Shown here: in pieces, positions 25,514 through 34,855 of the stretch
Position numbering within the stretch: the first letter of the stretch is position 1
How the letters are laid out: each line of letters begins with the position of its first letter
Assembly (NCBI GenBank): GCA_030157785.1
Contig: JAOAUC010000046.1
Coordinates: 109,713 to 158,386 of the forward strand
DNA: 48,674 nucleotides
Reading direction: 5' to 3'
From: Zoogloea oleivorans
GTDB taxonomy: Bacteria > Pseudomonadota > Gammaproteobacteria > Burkholderiales > Rhodocyclaceae
The notes under the pieces: generated by a model
The model's input: the letters and a program-made list of their open reading frames with translations, nothing else
What the model was told of the DNA's origin: nothing
The model's database searches: none
Translations under genes and position numbers: made by a program

Positions 25514-25528
25514 GCATGCTGCAGCGAC

Positions 25529-26377
25529 TTACTCTTCCACGTGACGCAGGGAGAGGTCGATGGCGCGCACGTCCTTGGTCAGGCTGCCGATGGAGATGCG
25601 ATCGACGCCGGTTTCGGCAATGGCGCGCACGCGCTCCAGATTGACGCCACCGGAGGCTTCGAGTTCGGCGCGGCCCTTGTTGATGCCGACTGCGTCGCGC
25701 ATCTGGTCGAGGCTCATGTTGTCGAGCAGGACCATTTTGGCGCCGGCTTCGAGAGCCTCGTTGAGCTGCTCGAGGTTCTCGACTTCGACCTCGATGAACA
25801 CGTTGGACGGGGCGATGGCGCGGGCCTGTTCCATCACGGCCTTGATGCTGCCGGCGGCGATGATGTGGTTTTCCTTGACCAGGATGCCGTCGTACAGACC
25901 GACCCGGTGATTGGTGCCGCCGCCGATCTTGACCGCATACTTTTGGGCCAGGCGCAGGCCCGGCAGGGTTTTGCGGGTATCGACGATCTTCGCCTTGGTG
26001 CCGGCCACGGCCTGCACGAAGGTGGCGGTCAGCGTGGCGGTGCCGGACAGCAACTGCACGAAGTTGAGGGCGGTGCGTTCGGCGGTCAGCAGGGCGCGGG
26101 CGCTGGCGTCCACTTCGCACAGCAGCTGGCCGGGCTTGATGCGTTCGCCGTCGCGGGCATGCCAGATGATCGAGGCGTCGGGTTCCAGCGCGGTAAAGGC
26201 GGCATCGAACCAGGCGGTGCCGCACAGCACGGCGTCTTCGCGGGTGATCACGCGGCCGCGGGCGGTGCGGCTGGCCGGAATGAGACGGGCGGTGAGGTCG
26301 CCGGTGCCGATGTCTTCGGCCAGCGAGGCCGCCACGGAGCGCTGGACTTCAACGCGAAGCTGTTCTGCAAATTCCAT
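25529..26377 (-). CDS. nadC: nicotinate-nucleotide pyrophosphorylase (quinolinate phosphoribosyltransferase)
   Basis: 282 residues, normal NadC length. It converts quinolinate and PRPP to nicotinate mononucleotide in de novo NAD synthesis. Recognisable segments are ERTALNFVQLLSGTATLT, VDTRKTLPGLRLAQKYAVKIGGG and the active-site NHRVGLYDGILVKENH, then EVEVENLEQLNEAL and LLDNMS. It diverges from the FMN glutamate synthase-like gene with a short gap. Confidence 0.95.
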   Translation of the reverse strand: MEFAEQLRVEVQRSVAASLAEDIGTGDLTARLIPASRTARGRVITREDAVLCGTAWFDAAFTALEPDASIIWHARDGERIKPGQLLCEVDASARALLTAERTALNFVQLLSGTATLTATFVQAVAGTKAKIVDTRKTLPGLRLAQKYAVKIGGGTNHRVGLYDGILVKENHIIAAGSIKAVMEQARAIAPSNVFIEVEVENLEQLNEALEAGAKMVLLDNMSLDQMRDAVGINKGRAELEASGGVNLERVRAIAETGVDRISIGSLTKDVRAIDLSLRHVEE

Positions 26378-26431
26378 CGGGAGTCACCTAAGATGTATCG
26401 ACTTGAATTCTAACACCGGGTGAAAAGCGGC

Positions 26432-27934
26432 ATGACGACGATGATCGGGGTACTGGAAGTCAGCCTGGGCGTGTTGCTTGTCCTGCTGGTGGTTGGCGGG
26501 CTGAGCTACTGGTATATCCAGGACATTACCCAGAAGAAGCACGCGATCCTGCGCAACTATCCGGTGATCGGCCACCTGCGCTATTTTTTCGAACAGCTGG
26601 GCGAGTATTTCCGGCAGTACTTCTTCCTCGGCGACCGGGAGGAGATGCCCTTCAACCGGGCGACCCGCGGCTGGGTGTACCGCCTGGCGAAGAATGAAGG
26701 CGGGGTGGTCGGCTTCGGTTCCACCTATGACCTGCATATTCCCGGCGCGCTGATCTTCGTGAATTCCGGCTTTCCGGTGCTGGAAGAAGAGCAGGCGCCA
26801 ACGCCCCCGCTGCCCATTGGCGAGGGTTACGCGGCGAAGCCCTTTGCGGCCCGCTCCATCGTGAACATCAGCGGCATGAGCTACGGTGCCCTGTCGCGGC
26901 CGGCGGTGCTGGCCCTGTCGATGGGCGCGGCCAAGGCCGGCTGCTGGATGGGTACCGGCGAGGGCGGGCTGGCGCCGGCGCACCTGGAAGGCGGGGCGGA
27001 CATCATCATGCAGATCGGCACGGCCAAGTACGGCGTGCGCGATGCCGAAGGCAAACTGTCCGACGAGCGCCTGCGTGAGCTGGCGGCCCACGACGCGGTG
27101 AAGGCCTTCGAGATCAAGTTGTCGCAAGGCGCCAAGCCGGGCAAGGGCGGGGTGCTGCCGGCAGCCAAGGTGACCGCCGAGATCGCCCGCATCCGCGGTA
27201 TTCCGGAGGGCGTCGATTCCATCAGCCCGAACCGCCACCGGGATATCGCCAACGTCAATGAACTCCTCGACATGATCGTGCGGGTGCGCACCGTCACAGG
27301 CAAACCGGTGGGCATCAAGACGGCCATCGGCGGGCGGCGCTTCCTGCATGAACTGTGCGAAGCGATTCTGCGCCGTGGCCTCGATACCGCGCCGGACTTC
27401 ATCGCCGTTGACGGAGGCGAGGGCGGCTCCGGTGCGGCCCCCCAGGCGCTGGCCGATCACATGGCCCTGTCCATCGACGAGGCCCTGCCGCGGGTGGTGG
27501 ATACCTTGATCGAGTTCGGCCTGCGCGAGCGTATCCGGGTGATTGCCGCCGGCAAGCTGGTGACCTCGGCACGGGCCGCCTGGGCGCTGGCGGCCGGAGC
27601 CGATTTTGTGAACACGGCCCGCGGCTTCATGTTCTCGCTGGGCTGCGTGCAGGCCATGCGCTGCCACCAGAACACCTGCCCGACCGGCATTTCCACCCAC
27701 AACCCCAAACTGCAGCGTGGGCTGGTGGTGGAGGAAAAGTACCTGCGGGTGGCCAATTACGCCCTCAACATGAACAAGGAAATCGACATGATTGCCCACG
27801 CCTGCGGCCTCACCCATGCGCGGGAATTCCGCCGCGAGCATGTGCGCCTGGTGCAAACGGCCGGGCGCAGCGAGGCCTTCAACATGATCTACCCCTACCC
27901 CGAGCGCATCGGCGAGGCGCGCAGCCTGGATTGA
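26432..27934 (+). CDS. FMN-binding glutamate synthase family protein, membrane-anchored
   Basis: 500 residues. One membrane helix (about residues 8-27) precedes a Glu_synthase (FMN) domain: NISGMSYGALSRPAVLALSMGAAKAGC, EGGADIIMQIGTAKYGVRD, SQGAKPGKGGVLPAAKVT, and VDGGEGGSGAAP for FMN phosphate. A Cys cluster, CHQNTCPTGISTHNP, follows near residue 415 and is the Fe-S-type site of GltB. No glutaminase domain exists, so ammonia or another donor would be required. The true function of this single-domain branch is not established. Alternative starts at GTG 26420 or ATG 26441 are possible. Confidence 0.82.
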   Translation: MTTMIGVLEVSLGVLLVLLVVGGLSYWYIQDITQKKHAILRNYPVIGHLRYFFEQLGEYFRQYFFLGDREEMPFNRATRGWVYRLAKNEGGVVGFGSTYDLHIPGALIFVNSGFPVLEEEQAPTPPLPIGEGYAAKPFAARSIVNISGMSYGALSRPAVLALSMGAAKAGCWMGTGEGGLAPAHLEGGADIIMQIGTAKYGVRDAEGKLSDERLRELAAHDAVKAFEIKLSQGAKPGKGGVLPAAKVTAEIARIRGIPEGVDSISPNRHRDIANVNELLDMIVRVRTVTGKPVGIKTAIGGRRFLHELCEAILRRGLDTAPDFIAVDGGEGGSGAAPQALADHMALSIDEALPRVVDTLIEFGLRERIRVIAAGKLVTSARAAWALAAGADFVNTARGFMFSLGCVQAMRCHQNTCPTGISTHNPKLQRGLVVEEKYLRVANYALNMNKEIDMIAHACGLTHAREFRREHVRLVQTAGRSEAFNMIYPYPERIGEARSLD

Positions 27935-27986
27935 AGTGCGGGTTCTTGCCGGTCGCCGGCATCGCCAGGCAAGGGCGCCGCTGGCA

Positions 27987-28008
27987 AGGGGCGTACCCCT
28001 CGTTTTTT
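27987..28008 (+). terminator. probable terminator after FMN glutamate synthase-like gene
   Basis: A short hairpin (AGGGG 27987-27991, loop CGTA, CCCCT 27996-28000) is followed by CG and six T at 28003-28008. The stem is short but the T-run is good. Confidence 0.5.
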
Positions 28009-28121
28009 CCTTCCGGCCTTAACCAAACTTTACCCGGCTTAACCTGAAACGCCGCTCAGGACGCCGCTTTCCGGCCGCTAAGTTGCTAAGCACAACAGCC
28101 ACTTACGGAAAGGAAAAAATC

Positions 28122-28844
28122 ATGGTCAGCAGCATCGGCAGTTACAGCTCCACGTCGGCAATGACGCACGCCCGCCCCGATCCGGCCCAGATGGCGAGCA
28201 AGCTCTTCTCCAGGCTCGACACCAAGGGGCAGGGCTTCATCCAGGAGAGCGATCTCCAGTCGGCTTTCAACCAGGCCTTCTCGTCAGCCACCTCGGGCAC
28301 GTCTTCCACATCTTCATCGAGTGACAGCAGCGCCAGTGCGCTCTTCAAGGCGCTGGACAGCGACAGCGACGGGCAGGTTACCGAAAGCGAGTTCTCGAGC
28401 AGCATCCAGAAGCTCGCCGATGCCCTCGACAGCCAGGCTTTCAGCAGCCGCATGGGCGGCGCTCACGGGGCCGGCGGCATGCCGCCGCCGCCCCCACCGG
28501 AAGACGACGCGGGGTTCACCAAGGATGAATTGAACAGCCAGCTCAGCGAAATCGGCTCGACCGACAGCGAGCGCTTGGAGTTCATCTCGAAGATCGCCAG
28601 CAATTTCGACAAGGCCGACGCCAACGGCGACGGCAAGGTGAGCATGCAGGAGGCGATGGCCTACGACCAGTCTTCGCAAGAGAGCAGCGCGACGTCGACG
28701 GCGGATACCCGCACCGCCAGCGCCACATCCGGCAGCAGTCAGAGCGATGCCGCCTTGATGCACAAGCTCATGGAACTGGCGCGCGCCTACGGCCCGGGCA
28801 GCGATGCTCTCAGTAACACGAGCAGCCTCACGGCGACGGCCTGA
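28122..28844 (+). CDS. EF-hand calcium-binding protein (XopAW-like family)
   Basis: 240 residues, Ser-rich, with three EF-hand loops: DTKGQGFIQESD (about residue 35), DSDSDGQVTESE (about residue 90) and DANGDGKVSMQE (about residue 170). A run of six prolines (PPPPPP) sits between the second and third. Bacterial relatives are annotated as XopAW-type calcium-binding effectors, but many non-pathogens carry them; a secreted or structural calcium protein is equally likely. The ATG follows a GGAAAGGA site. It ends 15 bases before the convergent protease gene. Confidence 0.8.
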   Translation: MVSSIGSYSSTSAMTHARPDPAQMASKLFSRLDTKGQGFIQESDLQSAFNQAFSSATSGTSSTSSSSDSSASALFKALDSDSDGQVTESEFSSSIQKLADALDSQAFSSRMGGAHGAGGMPPPPPPEDDAGFTKDELNSQLSEIGSTDSERLEFISKIASNFDKADANGDGKVSMQEAMAYDQSSQESSATSTADTRTASATSGSSQSDAALMHKLMELARAYGPGSDALSNTSSLTATA

Positions 28845-28859
28845 GGCCGGAGACTTTTG

Positions 28860-30353
28860 TCAGCGGGACGGTGCGCCCGGGCTGACGGGAACGAAGAGCT
28901 TTTCGCCGCCCCTTTGCACCAGCAGCGCCACCGTGCCGCCGGCAGCCTTGACGGCCGCACGGGCCTGTTCGAGCGACGCCACGGGCTTGCCGTTGATCGA
29001 CAGCAGCACATCCCGCGCCTGCATACCGGCAGCCTGGGCCGGGCCGTTTGCCGCTTCGACCAGCAGGCCGGCGGCGGAGCCGATGGCGAGATGTTCCACC
29101 GGCTGCAAGGGTCTGAGCTGCAGCCCCAGCAGGCTTAGCGCTGCCGCCTCGGTGCGCTGCACGGGCGGCGGGCTGGCCGTCCTGCCGGCTTCTCCAAGGG
29201 TGACGGTCACGCGTCCGGGCTGGCCGTCACGCCACACCTCGAAGAGCAGATGCTGGCCGGGCTGGGCCATCGTCACCAGCGTTTGCACGTCCCCCGCCGA
29301 GGTGATCGGCTTGCCATCCACGCCAAGGATCACGTCGCCGGGCAACAATCCGGCCTTGGCGCCGGGGCTGCCCGGCTGCACGTCGAGCAGCAGGGCGCCA
29401 GTGGGTGAGGGGAGCCGGAAGGCCTCTGCCAGGGCCTGATTCACCTCCTGGACGGTAACGCCGAGCATGCCGTGGGAGGCATGGCCGGTGGCGACGATCT
29501 GTTTTTGCACCTTCAGCGCCAGGTCGATGGGGATCGCAAAGCTGAGCCCCTGAAAGCCCCCGGTGCGGCTGTAGATCTGCGCGTTGATGCCCACCACTTC
29601 ACCACGGGCATTGAACAGCGGGCCGCCCGAGTTGCCCGGGTTCACCGCTGCGTCGGTCTGGATGAAGGGTACGCCGCTGCCGTCCGGCAGGGAACGCCCC
29701 TTGGCACTCACCACGCCGGCACTGACACTGTTTTCAAAGCCATACGGTGCGCCGATGGCCAGCACCCACTGGCCCACCTGCAACTCCGCCGGATTGCCGA
29801 TGCTCACCGTTGGCAGGTTGTGCGCATCGATCTTCAGCACGGCGATGTCGGTTTTCTTGTCGCTGCCGATCACGCGGGCGTGGAACTCGCGCCGGTCGGT
29901 GAGCTTGACGACCACGTCGCTGGCGTTGGCGATCACGTGGGCGTTGGTCAGGATGAGCCCGTCCTCGCTGACGATGAAGCCCGACCCCAGGCCCCGCACC
30001 GGCACCTGCATGCTCGCCCCCGTGCCGCCGAACTGCTGCTGGAAGCGGCGCAGAAACTGCTGCATCGAGTCGGCGTCGTTGTCGTCGCCCGCCGCATCGC
30101 TCGTGTCGGGGCCAACGGACACCTGGCGCATCCCGCTGATGCTGATGTTGACCACCGTCGAACCGTAGCGCCGGGTGATCTGCGAAAAGTCCGGCACCCC
30201 CACGGTGGCGAAGCTCGCCGGGGCGTCCGTGCCGGGTTCTGCCGCCTGGGCGGCGGGGAATGCCACCCCGCCGGCACACAGGACGGCAGCCAGTCCGAGA
30301 CTCAGGTGGGCGTACAGGCGGGGAGCGGGATGCCCGCAGGAATGAAGGGTCAT
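28860..30353 (-). CDS. periplasmic HtrA/Deg-type serine protease
   Basis: 497 residues. An N-terminal signal peptide ends near AAQAAEPG. A trypsin-like domain follows with His in LILTNAHVI, Asp in KKTDIAVLKI and Ser in VNPGNSGGPLFN. Two PDZ domains lie after it (about 290-375 and 405-490). It degrades or chaperones misfolded periplasmic proteins. The order is like DegP/DegQ/MucD; which one cannot be decided. The cupin gene is 48 bp upstream on the same strand, so co-expression is likely. Confidence 0.9.
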   Translation of the reverse strand: MTLHSCGHPAPRLYAHLSLGLAAVLCAGGVAFPAAQAAEPGTDAPASFATVGVPDFSQITRRYGSTVVNISISGMRQVSVGPDTSDAAGDDNDADSMQQFLRRFQQQFGGTGASMQVPVRGLGSGFIVSEDGLILTNAHVIANASDVVVKLTDRREFHARVIGSDKKTDIAVLKIDAHNLPTVSIGNPAELQVGQWVLAIGAPYGFENSVSAGVVSAKGRSLPDGSGVPFIQTDAAVNPGNSGGPLFNARGEVVGINAQIYSRTGGFQGLSFAIPIDLALKVQKQIVATGHASHGMLGVTVQEVNQALAEAFRLPSPTGALLLDVQPGSPGAKAGLLPGDVILGVDGKPITSAGDVQTLVTMAQPGQHLLFEVWRDGQPGRVTVTLGEAGRTASPPPVQRTEAAALSLLGLQLRPLQPVEHLAIGSAAGLLVEAANGPAQAAGMQARDVLLSINGKPVASLEQARAAVKAAGGTVALLVQRGGEKLFVPVSPGAPSR

Positions 30354-30401
30354 GGCGGCCTCCCTCAGAGGCGTGCTGAAAGCGCTTGCTGCAGAGCTCC
30401 C

Positions 30402-30902
30402 CTAACGGGGATTGAAGTGGGTGCCCGTCGGGCCGAAACCGTTTTCCTGGTATTCCACATCGCCGTCCTTCGCCCACACGTAATGGGGCTGGTCGGCGGG
30501 GGCCAGGTAGACCGCCCCGGCGGGCACAGCATGCACCCGTGTTTCGTCGAAGACCGTGCCGAAGCCCACATAGAGCGTCCCCGAGAGCACGCTGGTGACC
30601 CGGTCTTCCGGATGGGTGTGCGCGCCGACGCGACCGCCCTCGGCCAGCTTCACACGCAGCACGTAGGGTCCGGCGTCCTTCTCGCTGCCGAGTATCCAGG
30701 CGGCCTTGAGCGCCGGCATGTCTGGCGGGGCGGCCCATTTGAAAGCGTCGGGGAGGATCGGCGCCGGGCCGGCGAAAGGTTCTTCGGCAAGCGTGGCGGG
30801 GGGCGCCTCCATCACGGCGGCGGGCTCGGCCACATCCCCGGCCTGCGCGTGGCCGGCAGTGGCAAGGGCAATCAGGACGGCCTGGAGAATGCGTCTGCGC
30901 AT
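30402..30902 (-). CDS. exported cupin-domain protein
   Basis: 166 residues with a signal peptide (cleavage near GHAQA). A single cupin barrel contains GAHTHPEDRVTSVLSGTLYVGFG and PAGAVYLAPADQPHYV, supplying likely His metal ligands. Function is unknown; similar periplasmic cupins are sometimes annotated as metal-binding. It precedes the HtrA-like protease on the same strand. Confidence 0.82.
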   Translation of the reverse strand: MRRRILQAVLIALATAGHAQAGDVAEPAAVMEAPPATLAEEPFAGPAPILPDAFKWAAPPDMPALKAAWILGSEKDAGPYVLRVKLAEGGRVGAHTHPEDRVTSVLSGTLYVGFGTVFDETRVHAVPAGAVYLAPADQPHYVWAKDGDVEYQENGFGPTGTHFNPR

Positions 30903-31002
30903 GGCGTTATTACCTGGAAAGGCGGCGCGAGCACGTTAGCCGGTTTGCGGCTGGATGACCAGTCGGGAGCCTGCTGACAATGTGCCCGGCTTTGCTCTGT
31001 AT

Positions 31003-31302
31003 TTACCGGCACCACTGCTTCTCGCACGGCACTCCGTCATTGTTGCCATCCATTTTGGTGCCCGGGCAGTTGCGCAGGAACCAGGTGGCTTCTTCGCAGG
31101 ATGTCATTTGCGAGCAAAAGGTGCGGCCGTCACACCTGTAGTTGCTGGCAGCGGGGGCAGAGGCTGGCGCTGGCATGCGACGGTTGGTACTTGTGTCGGC
31201 GAATTCCTGCGGTGCTTTTGCCTCTGACTGATGGGCTTTGTATTTGCCGAAGCCTTGCCAGACGGCAAGACCAACGAGAATCAGGATGAGCAGGCGTTTC
31301 AT
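31003..31302 (-). CDS. Excalibur calcium-binding domain protein
   Basis: 99 residues with an N-terminal membrane anchor or signal (about residues 3-18) and a linker rich in Ala/Pro/Ser. It ends in an Excalibur domain with CSQMTSCEEATWFLRNCPG and the DxDxDG-like DGNNDGVPCEKQWC. This small extracellular calcium-binding domain is common at the ends of nucleases or wall proteins; here it is alone. A GGAG site lies upstream of ATG 31302. Confidence 0.82.
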   Translation of the reverse strand: MKRLLILILVGLAVWQGFGKYKAHQSEAKAPQEFADTSTNRRMPAPASAPAASNYRCDGRTFCSQMTSCEEATWFLRNCPGTKMDGNNDGVPCEKQWCR

Positions 31303-31385
31303 GGGGAAGACTCCGGAAGCAGTGGCGGCTCCCCATTGTATGTGTTTGTACTTTCAAGCCCTGGTGGAAAAGCTTGCCATCCTGC

Positions 31386-32357
31386 CTATTGCAGTGCGTC
31401 TTCCACCGTTGCCCGCACCGTTTCCTCCAGCCCCGCCGTCAGGCAGTCCAGCTCCACCAGATCACCCCAGTTTTCGCGGAAGTTGCGTTGCCAGGTGATT
31501 TGCCGCTTGGCCAGCTGGCGGGTGGCGAAGATGCCCTTGTCGCGGAAGGTGGGGAGGTCGCAGCGGCCTTCCAGGTATTCGAGCGCCTGGCGGTAGCCGA
31601 CGCAGCGCATGGCGGGCAGGTTGGGCGTGAGCTGGTAATGGCGGCGCAGGCGCACTACCTCATCCACAAAGCCGGCCAGCAGCATGGTGTCGAAGCGCCT
31701 CTCGATGCGGGCGTGGAGCACGGCCCTATCGCTCGGGGTGAGGGCGATGGGGATGTAGCGGTGGCTGTCGGGCGCGGCTTCCCGCCGGGCGTAGCTGTCG
31801 GCCAGGGGCTGGCCGGTGAGGCGGACGATTTCGAGGGCGCGCTGGATGCGCTGGGCGTCGTTGGGCTGAAGGCGGGCGGCGGCGTCCGGGTCGAGGCGGG
31901 CCAGGGCGGCATGCTGGGTGGGCCAGCCGTCACGGGCGGCGGCGTCCTCGATCTCGCGGCGCAAGTCGGCATCGGCTTCGGGGAGTTCGGAGAGCCCCTC
32001 GCGCAGGGCCTTGTAATACAGCATGGTGCCGCCAACCAGCAGCGGGATGCGCCCGCGGGCGGTGATCTCATTCATCAGGCGGCGGGTGTCCTCGCAGAAG
32101 CGGGCGGCGGAGTACGCTTCCTCGGGGCTGAGGATGTCGATCAGGTGGTGCGGGCAGGCGGCCTGCTCGGCGGCGCTCGGCTTGGCGGTGCCGATGTCCA
32201 TGTCCCGGTACACCAGGGCGGAGTCCACGCTGATGATCTCCACCGGCAGGCTGCGGGCGAGGGCCAGCGCGCAGGCCGTCTTGCCGCTGGCGGTGGGGCC
32301 CATCAACAGGATGGCGGGGGGCAGGGCGGCGCTTGCGGGGGAGGCGGTTTCGGGCAT
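31386..32357 (-). CDS. miaA: tRNA dimethylallyltransferase
   Basis: 323 residues. MiaA adds a dimethylallyl group to A37 of tRNAs reading U-starting codons. The P-loop [11 protein letters not shown] is at about residues 17-27, followed by [49 protein letters not shown] and [17 protein letters not shown] 32357 gives the conserved N-terminus; the longer open frame upstream is a shadow of the divergent gene. It diverges from the TraB/GumN gene (48 bp apart). Confidence 0.95.
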   Translation of the reverse strand: MPETASPASAALPPAILLMGPTASGKTACALALARSLPVEIISVDSALVYRDMDIGTAKPSAAEQAACPHHLIDILSPEEAYSAARFCEDTRRLMNEITARGRIPLLVGGTMLYYKALREGLSELPEADADLRREIEDAAARDGWPTQHAALARLDPDAAARLQPNDAQRIQRALEIVRLTGQPLADSYARREAAPDSHRYIPIALTPSDRAVLHARIERRFDTMLLAGFVDEVVRLRRHYQLTPNLPAMRCVGYRQALEYLEGRCDLPTFRDKGIFATRQLAKRQITWQRNFRENWGDLVELDCLTAGLEETVRATVEDALQ

Positions 32358-32405
32358 GATTCGGGCCTTGAAGAGTCGCGCATTGTAGCGGGTGAGGAAA
32401 ATCAG

Positions 32406-33317
32406 TTGAGTGCTTTGAATTTGGCGGGACTGCGGCGCTGGCTGCTGCTGGGTGTGTTGCTGGCGTGGGCCGGCGTGGCGGCGGCGAAGGGGCCGCTGTA
32501 CTTGTGGGAGGTGTCCGACGGGCGCGGCCAGGTGCGGGCCTGGCTGTACGGCACCATTCACGTTTGCGATGCCGGCTGCTTTCCGTTGCCGGTGGAAGTA
32601 CGCACAGCGCTGGCGGCGGCCGACGGCCTGGCGCTGGAGCTTGACCCGGAAGATCCGGCCCTCGGCCCGGGCCTGGCCAAGGCCGCACTGTTGCCGGCCG
32701 GGCGCCGCCTCAATGACATGCTGCCGGCCGACTTGCGGCCGCGCGTGGCGGCGGTGCTGGGCGAGGTCGGCCTGCCGGCGGAAGCCGCCCAGCGCATGCA
32801 ACCGTGGATGGTCAGCACGCTGCTCACCTTGCGGGCGGCGCAGATTGCCGGCTTTGGCACCGAGCAGGGGGTGGACCTGTGGCTGGCCCGCGCCGCGCGC
32901 TCGCGGGGTCAGCCCCTGTGGGCGCTGGAAACCGTGGGGCGGCAGATCGAGGCGCTGGGCGCCGGTGGCGAGGCGGCCCAGGTGGCGAGCCTCGTCGAGG
33001 TGGTGGAGCTGATCGAACGCAACGAGGCCGAGCCCTATTTTCGCAGCATGCTGAATGCCTGGCGGCGCGGCGATGCCGAAGCGCTCGACCGGCTGATGCG
33101 CGAGGAAGCGAGCAGCGAGGCGATGGCGCCGATGCTGGCCGAGCTGCTCGACACCCGTAACCGGGAGATGGCGGAGGCCATCGTGGCGCGCCTCAAGTCT
33201 GGCAAACGGCCCTTTGTTGCCGTTGGTGCAGGCCATTTTGGCGGGGCCAACGGGTTGCTGGCGGTGCTCGCTGGCAAGGGCTTCCAGGTGCGTCAGGTGG
33301 AGGACATGAGCGAATGA
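32406..33317 (+). CDS. TraB/GumN family protein
   Basis: 303 residues with an N-terminal signal or anchor ([18 protein letters not shown]). The TraB/GumN-type hallmarks are [18 protein letters not shown] at the start and [26 protein letters not shown] at the end. The family is related to Tiki-type metalloproteases; its bacterial role is unknown. The proposed start is TTG 32406 with GAGG at 32394-32397; no in-frame ATG fits. Its TGA overlaps the next gene as ATGA. Confidence 0.82.
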   Translation: MSALNLAGLRRWLLLGVLLAWAGVAAAKGPLYLWEVSDGRGQVRAWLYGTIHVCDAGCFPLPVEVRTALAAADGLALELDPEDPALGPGLAKAALLPAGRRLNDMLPADLRPRVAAVLGEVGLPAEAAQRMQPWMVSTLLTLRAAQIAGFGTEQGVDLWLARAARSRGQPLWALETVGRQIEALGAGGEAAQVASLVEVVELIERNEAEPYFRSMLNAWRRGDAEALDRLMREEASSEAMAPMLAELLDTRNREMAEAIVARLKSGKRPFVAVGAGHFGGANGLLAVLAGKGFQVRQVEDMSE

Positions 33318-34060
33318 GGGGCGGCGTCTTTGCCGCCGGGCTGCTGTGGGTGTCGTCGGCGCTGGCCACGCCGCCGGTGGCCATCGACGTGGGGCATTAC
33401 CTGGCCCGGCCGGGGGCGACGAGCGCCTACGGCGTTGCCGAGTTTGACTACAACCATTCCCTCGCTGCAGTGATTGCCGCGCGGCTGGCTGCCGATGGCG
33501 TGCCGGTGCGCCTGATCGGTCAGCGCGGCGAGATGGCCGATCTGCAGGCGCGTCCGCAGCAGGCCGAGGACGCGGGGGCGGGTTTCTTTCTGTCCATCCA
33601 CCATGATTCGGTGAAGGAGAGCCACCTGCAGCCGTGGGTCTGGCAGGGGCGCGATTTGCGTCATGCCGACGACTTTGCGGGCTTTTCCCTGTTCGTGTCG
33701 CGCCTCAACCCGCGTTTGCCCGAGAGCCTGGCCTGCGCCAGTGCCATCGGGGCGGCCCTGCGCGAAGCCGGCCTGACGGTGGCAACCCATCATGTGGGGC
33801 GGGCGGAGGACGGGCGGGCGTGGGCCGACGAGGCCAATGGCGTGTATTTCTACGACAATCTGGTGGTGCTCAAGCGCGCCAGCGTGCCGGCGGTGCTGCT
33901 GGAAGCGGGCGTCATCGTCAATCGGGACGAGGAGCGCCAGCTTGCCAGCGCTGAGCGGCGCGCACTGACCGCCGCCGCGGTGGAAGCCGGCCTGCGCGCC
34001 TGCGGCTTCGCACCCCCGGTGGTGAACCAATCTGCCAGCGCAGGTTCTGAGACGCGGTAG
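33314..34060 (+). CDS. N-acetylmuramoyl-L-alanine amidase family protein (Amidase_3)
   Basis: 248 residues with a signal peptide. Zinc ligands are visible in [25 protein letters not shown] (His and Glu) and LSIHHDSV (His), and the catalytic Glu in [10 protein letters not shown]. It cleaves stem peptides from the sugar chains in peptidoglycan. It is translationally coupled with the TraB/GumN gene through an ATGA overlap. Confidence 0.85.
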   Translation: MRGGVFAAGLLWVSSALATPPVAIDVGHYLARPGATSAYGVAEFDYNHSLAAVIAARLAADGVPVRLIGQRGEMADLQARPQQAEDAGAGFFLSIHHDSVKESHLQPWVWQGRDLRHADDFAGFSLFVSRLNPRLPESLACASAIGAALREAGLTVATHHVGRAEDGRAWADEANGVYFYDNLVVLKRASVPAVLLEAGVIVNRDEERQLASAERRALTAAAVEAGLRACGFAPPVVNQSASAGSETR

Positions 34061-34111
34061 CGCCCAATGCGCCAAAATGGCCCCGTTGCCTAAAAGGATA
34101 TCCAGCCAACA

Positions 34112-34855
34112 ATGAAAACCGTCCTGCTCTCCTACTTTTCTGCCGCCCGCAGCCTTAGCCGGCCGGGCATCCTGTGGCACCTGATGTGGCCGACCCTGGG
34201 TGCAGCGATACTGTGGACCGCCATGCTGGTAATGAACTGGGCCACCCTGGTGGCCCTCGGCACCAGCCTGATCACCGCCATGCCGCTGGTTGGCAACTGG
34301 CTGGCCTCGTCGGAAGGGGCGCTGCTGGTGGCGCTGGTGATGTTCAAGATCGGCCTGGTGGTGCTGGCCCTGCCGATCATCTACGTGACGGCGGCCTTCC
34401 TGGTGGCGGCCATCGCCCTGCCGATGATGGCCGAAAAAGTAGCCGCCACCGATTACGCCGACATTGCCCGGCGCAGCGGCGGCAGCCAGGTGGGCAGCGT
34501 ATGGAACGCGCTGACCTCGGTGCTGCAATTTCTCGTGCTGCTGGTGCTGAGCCTGCCCCTGTGGTTGATTCCCGGCGTCGGCCTGATCATCTCGCTGCTG
34601 CTTACGGCGTGGCTCAACCAGCGTGCCTTTCGCTACGACGCGCTGATGGCCCACGCCGACTCCCGCGAGATGAAGGCCTTGCCGACCGAGCAGGCCAGCG
34701 GCCTGTTTGGCGTCGGCCTGCTGGGCGCGGTGATGGCTCACGTGCCGCTGATCAACCTGTTTGCGCCGGCGCTGTCGGGCCTGGCCTTCGTGCATTACCT
34801 GCTGTCGGCCCTGCGCGTGGCCCGGCTCAGCGAAAACATCATCGAGGTGAAGTGA
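34112..34855 (+). CDS. EI24-domain (CysZ-like) membrane protein
   Basis: 247 residues with about six hydrophobic helices, including LVVLALPIIYVTAAFLVAAIALP and LVLLVLSLPLWLIPGVGLIISLLL, and the AWLNQRAFRYDALMAHA segment. EI24/CysZ proteins are involved in sulphate uptake in some bacteria; whether this one is cannot be told. Its TGA directly abuts the CinA-like gene start. Confidence 0.8.
   Translation: MKTVLLSYFSAARSLSRPGILWHLMWPTLGAAILWTAMLVMNWATLVALGTSLITAMPLVGNWLASSEGALLVALVMFKIGLVVLALPIIYVTAAFLVAAIALPMMAEKVAATDYADIARRSGGSQVGSVWNALTSVLQFLVLLVLSLPLWLIPGVGLIISLLLTAWLNQRAFRYDALMAHADSREMKALPTEQASGLFGVGLLGAVMAHVPLINLFAPALSGLAFVHYLLSALRVARLSENIIEVK

Noticed and set aside
26384..27856. 490-codon minus-strand frame opposite the FMN glutamate synthase-like gene
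   Set aside because: Shadow ORF, His/Gly-rich composition without motif; the plus strand has clear family motifs.
31374..32405. long N-terminal extension of the TraB/GumN gene
   Set aside because: It is the complement of miaA; the signal peptide and ribosome site place the start at TTG 32406.
32358..33236. N-terminal extension of miaA
   Set aside because: Complement of the TraB/GumN gene; MiaA starts at 32357 with the P-loop at the usual distance.
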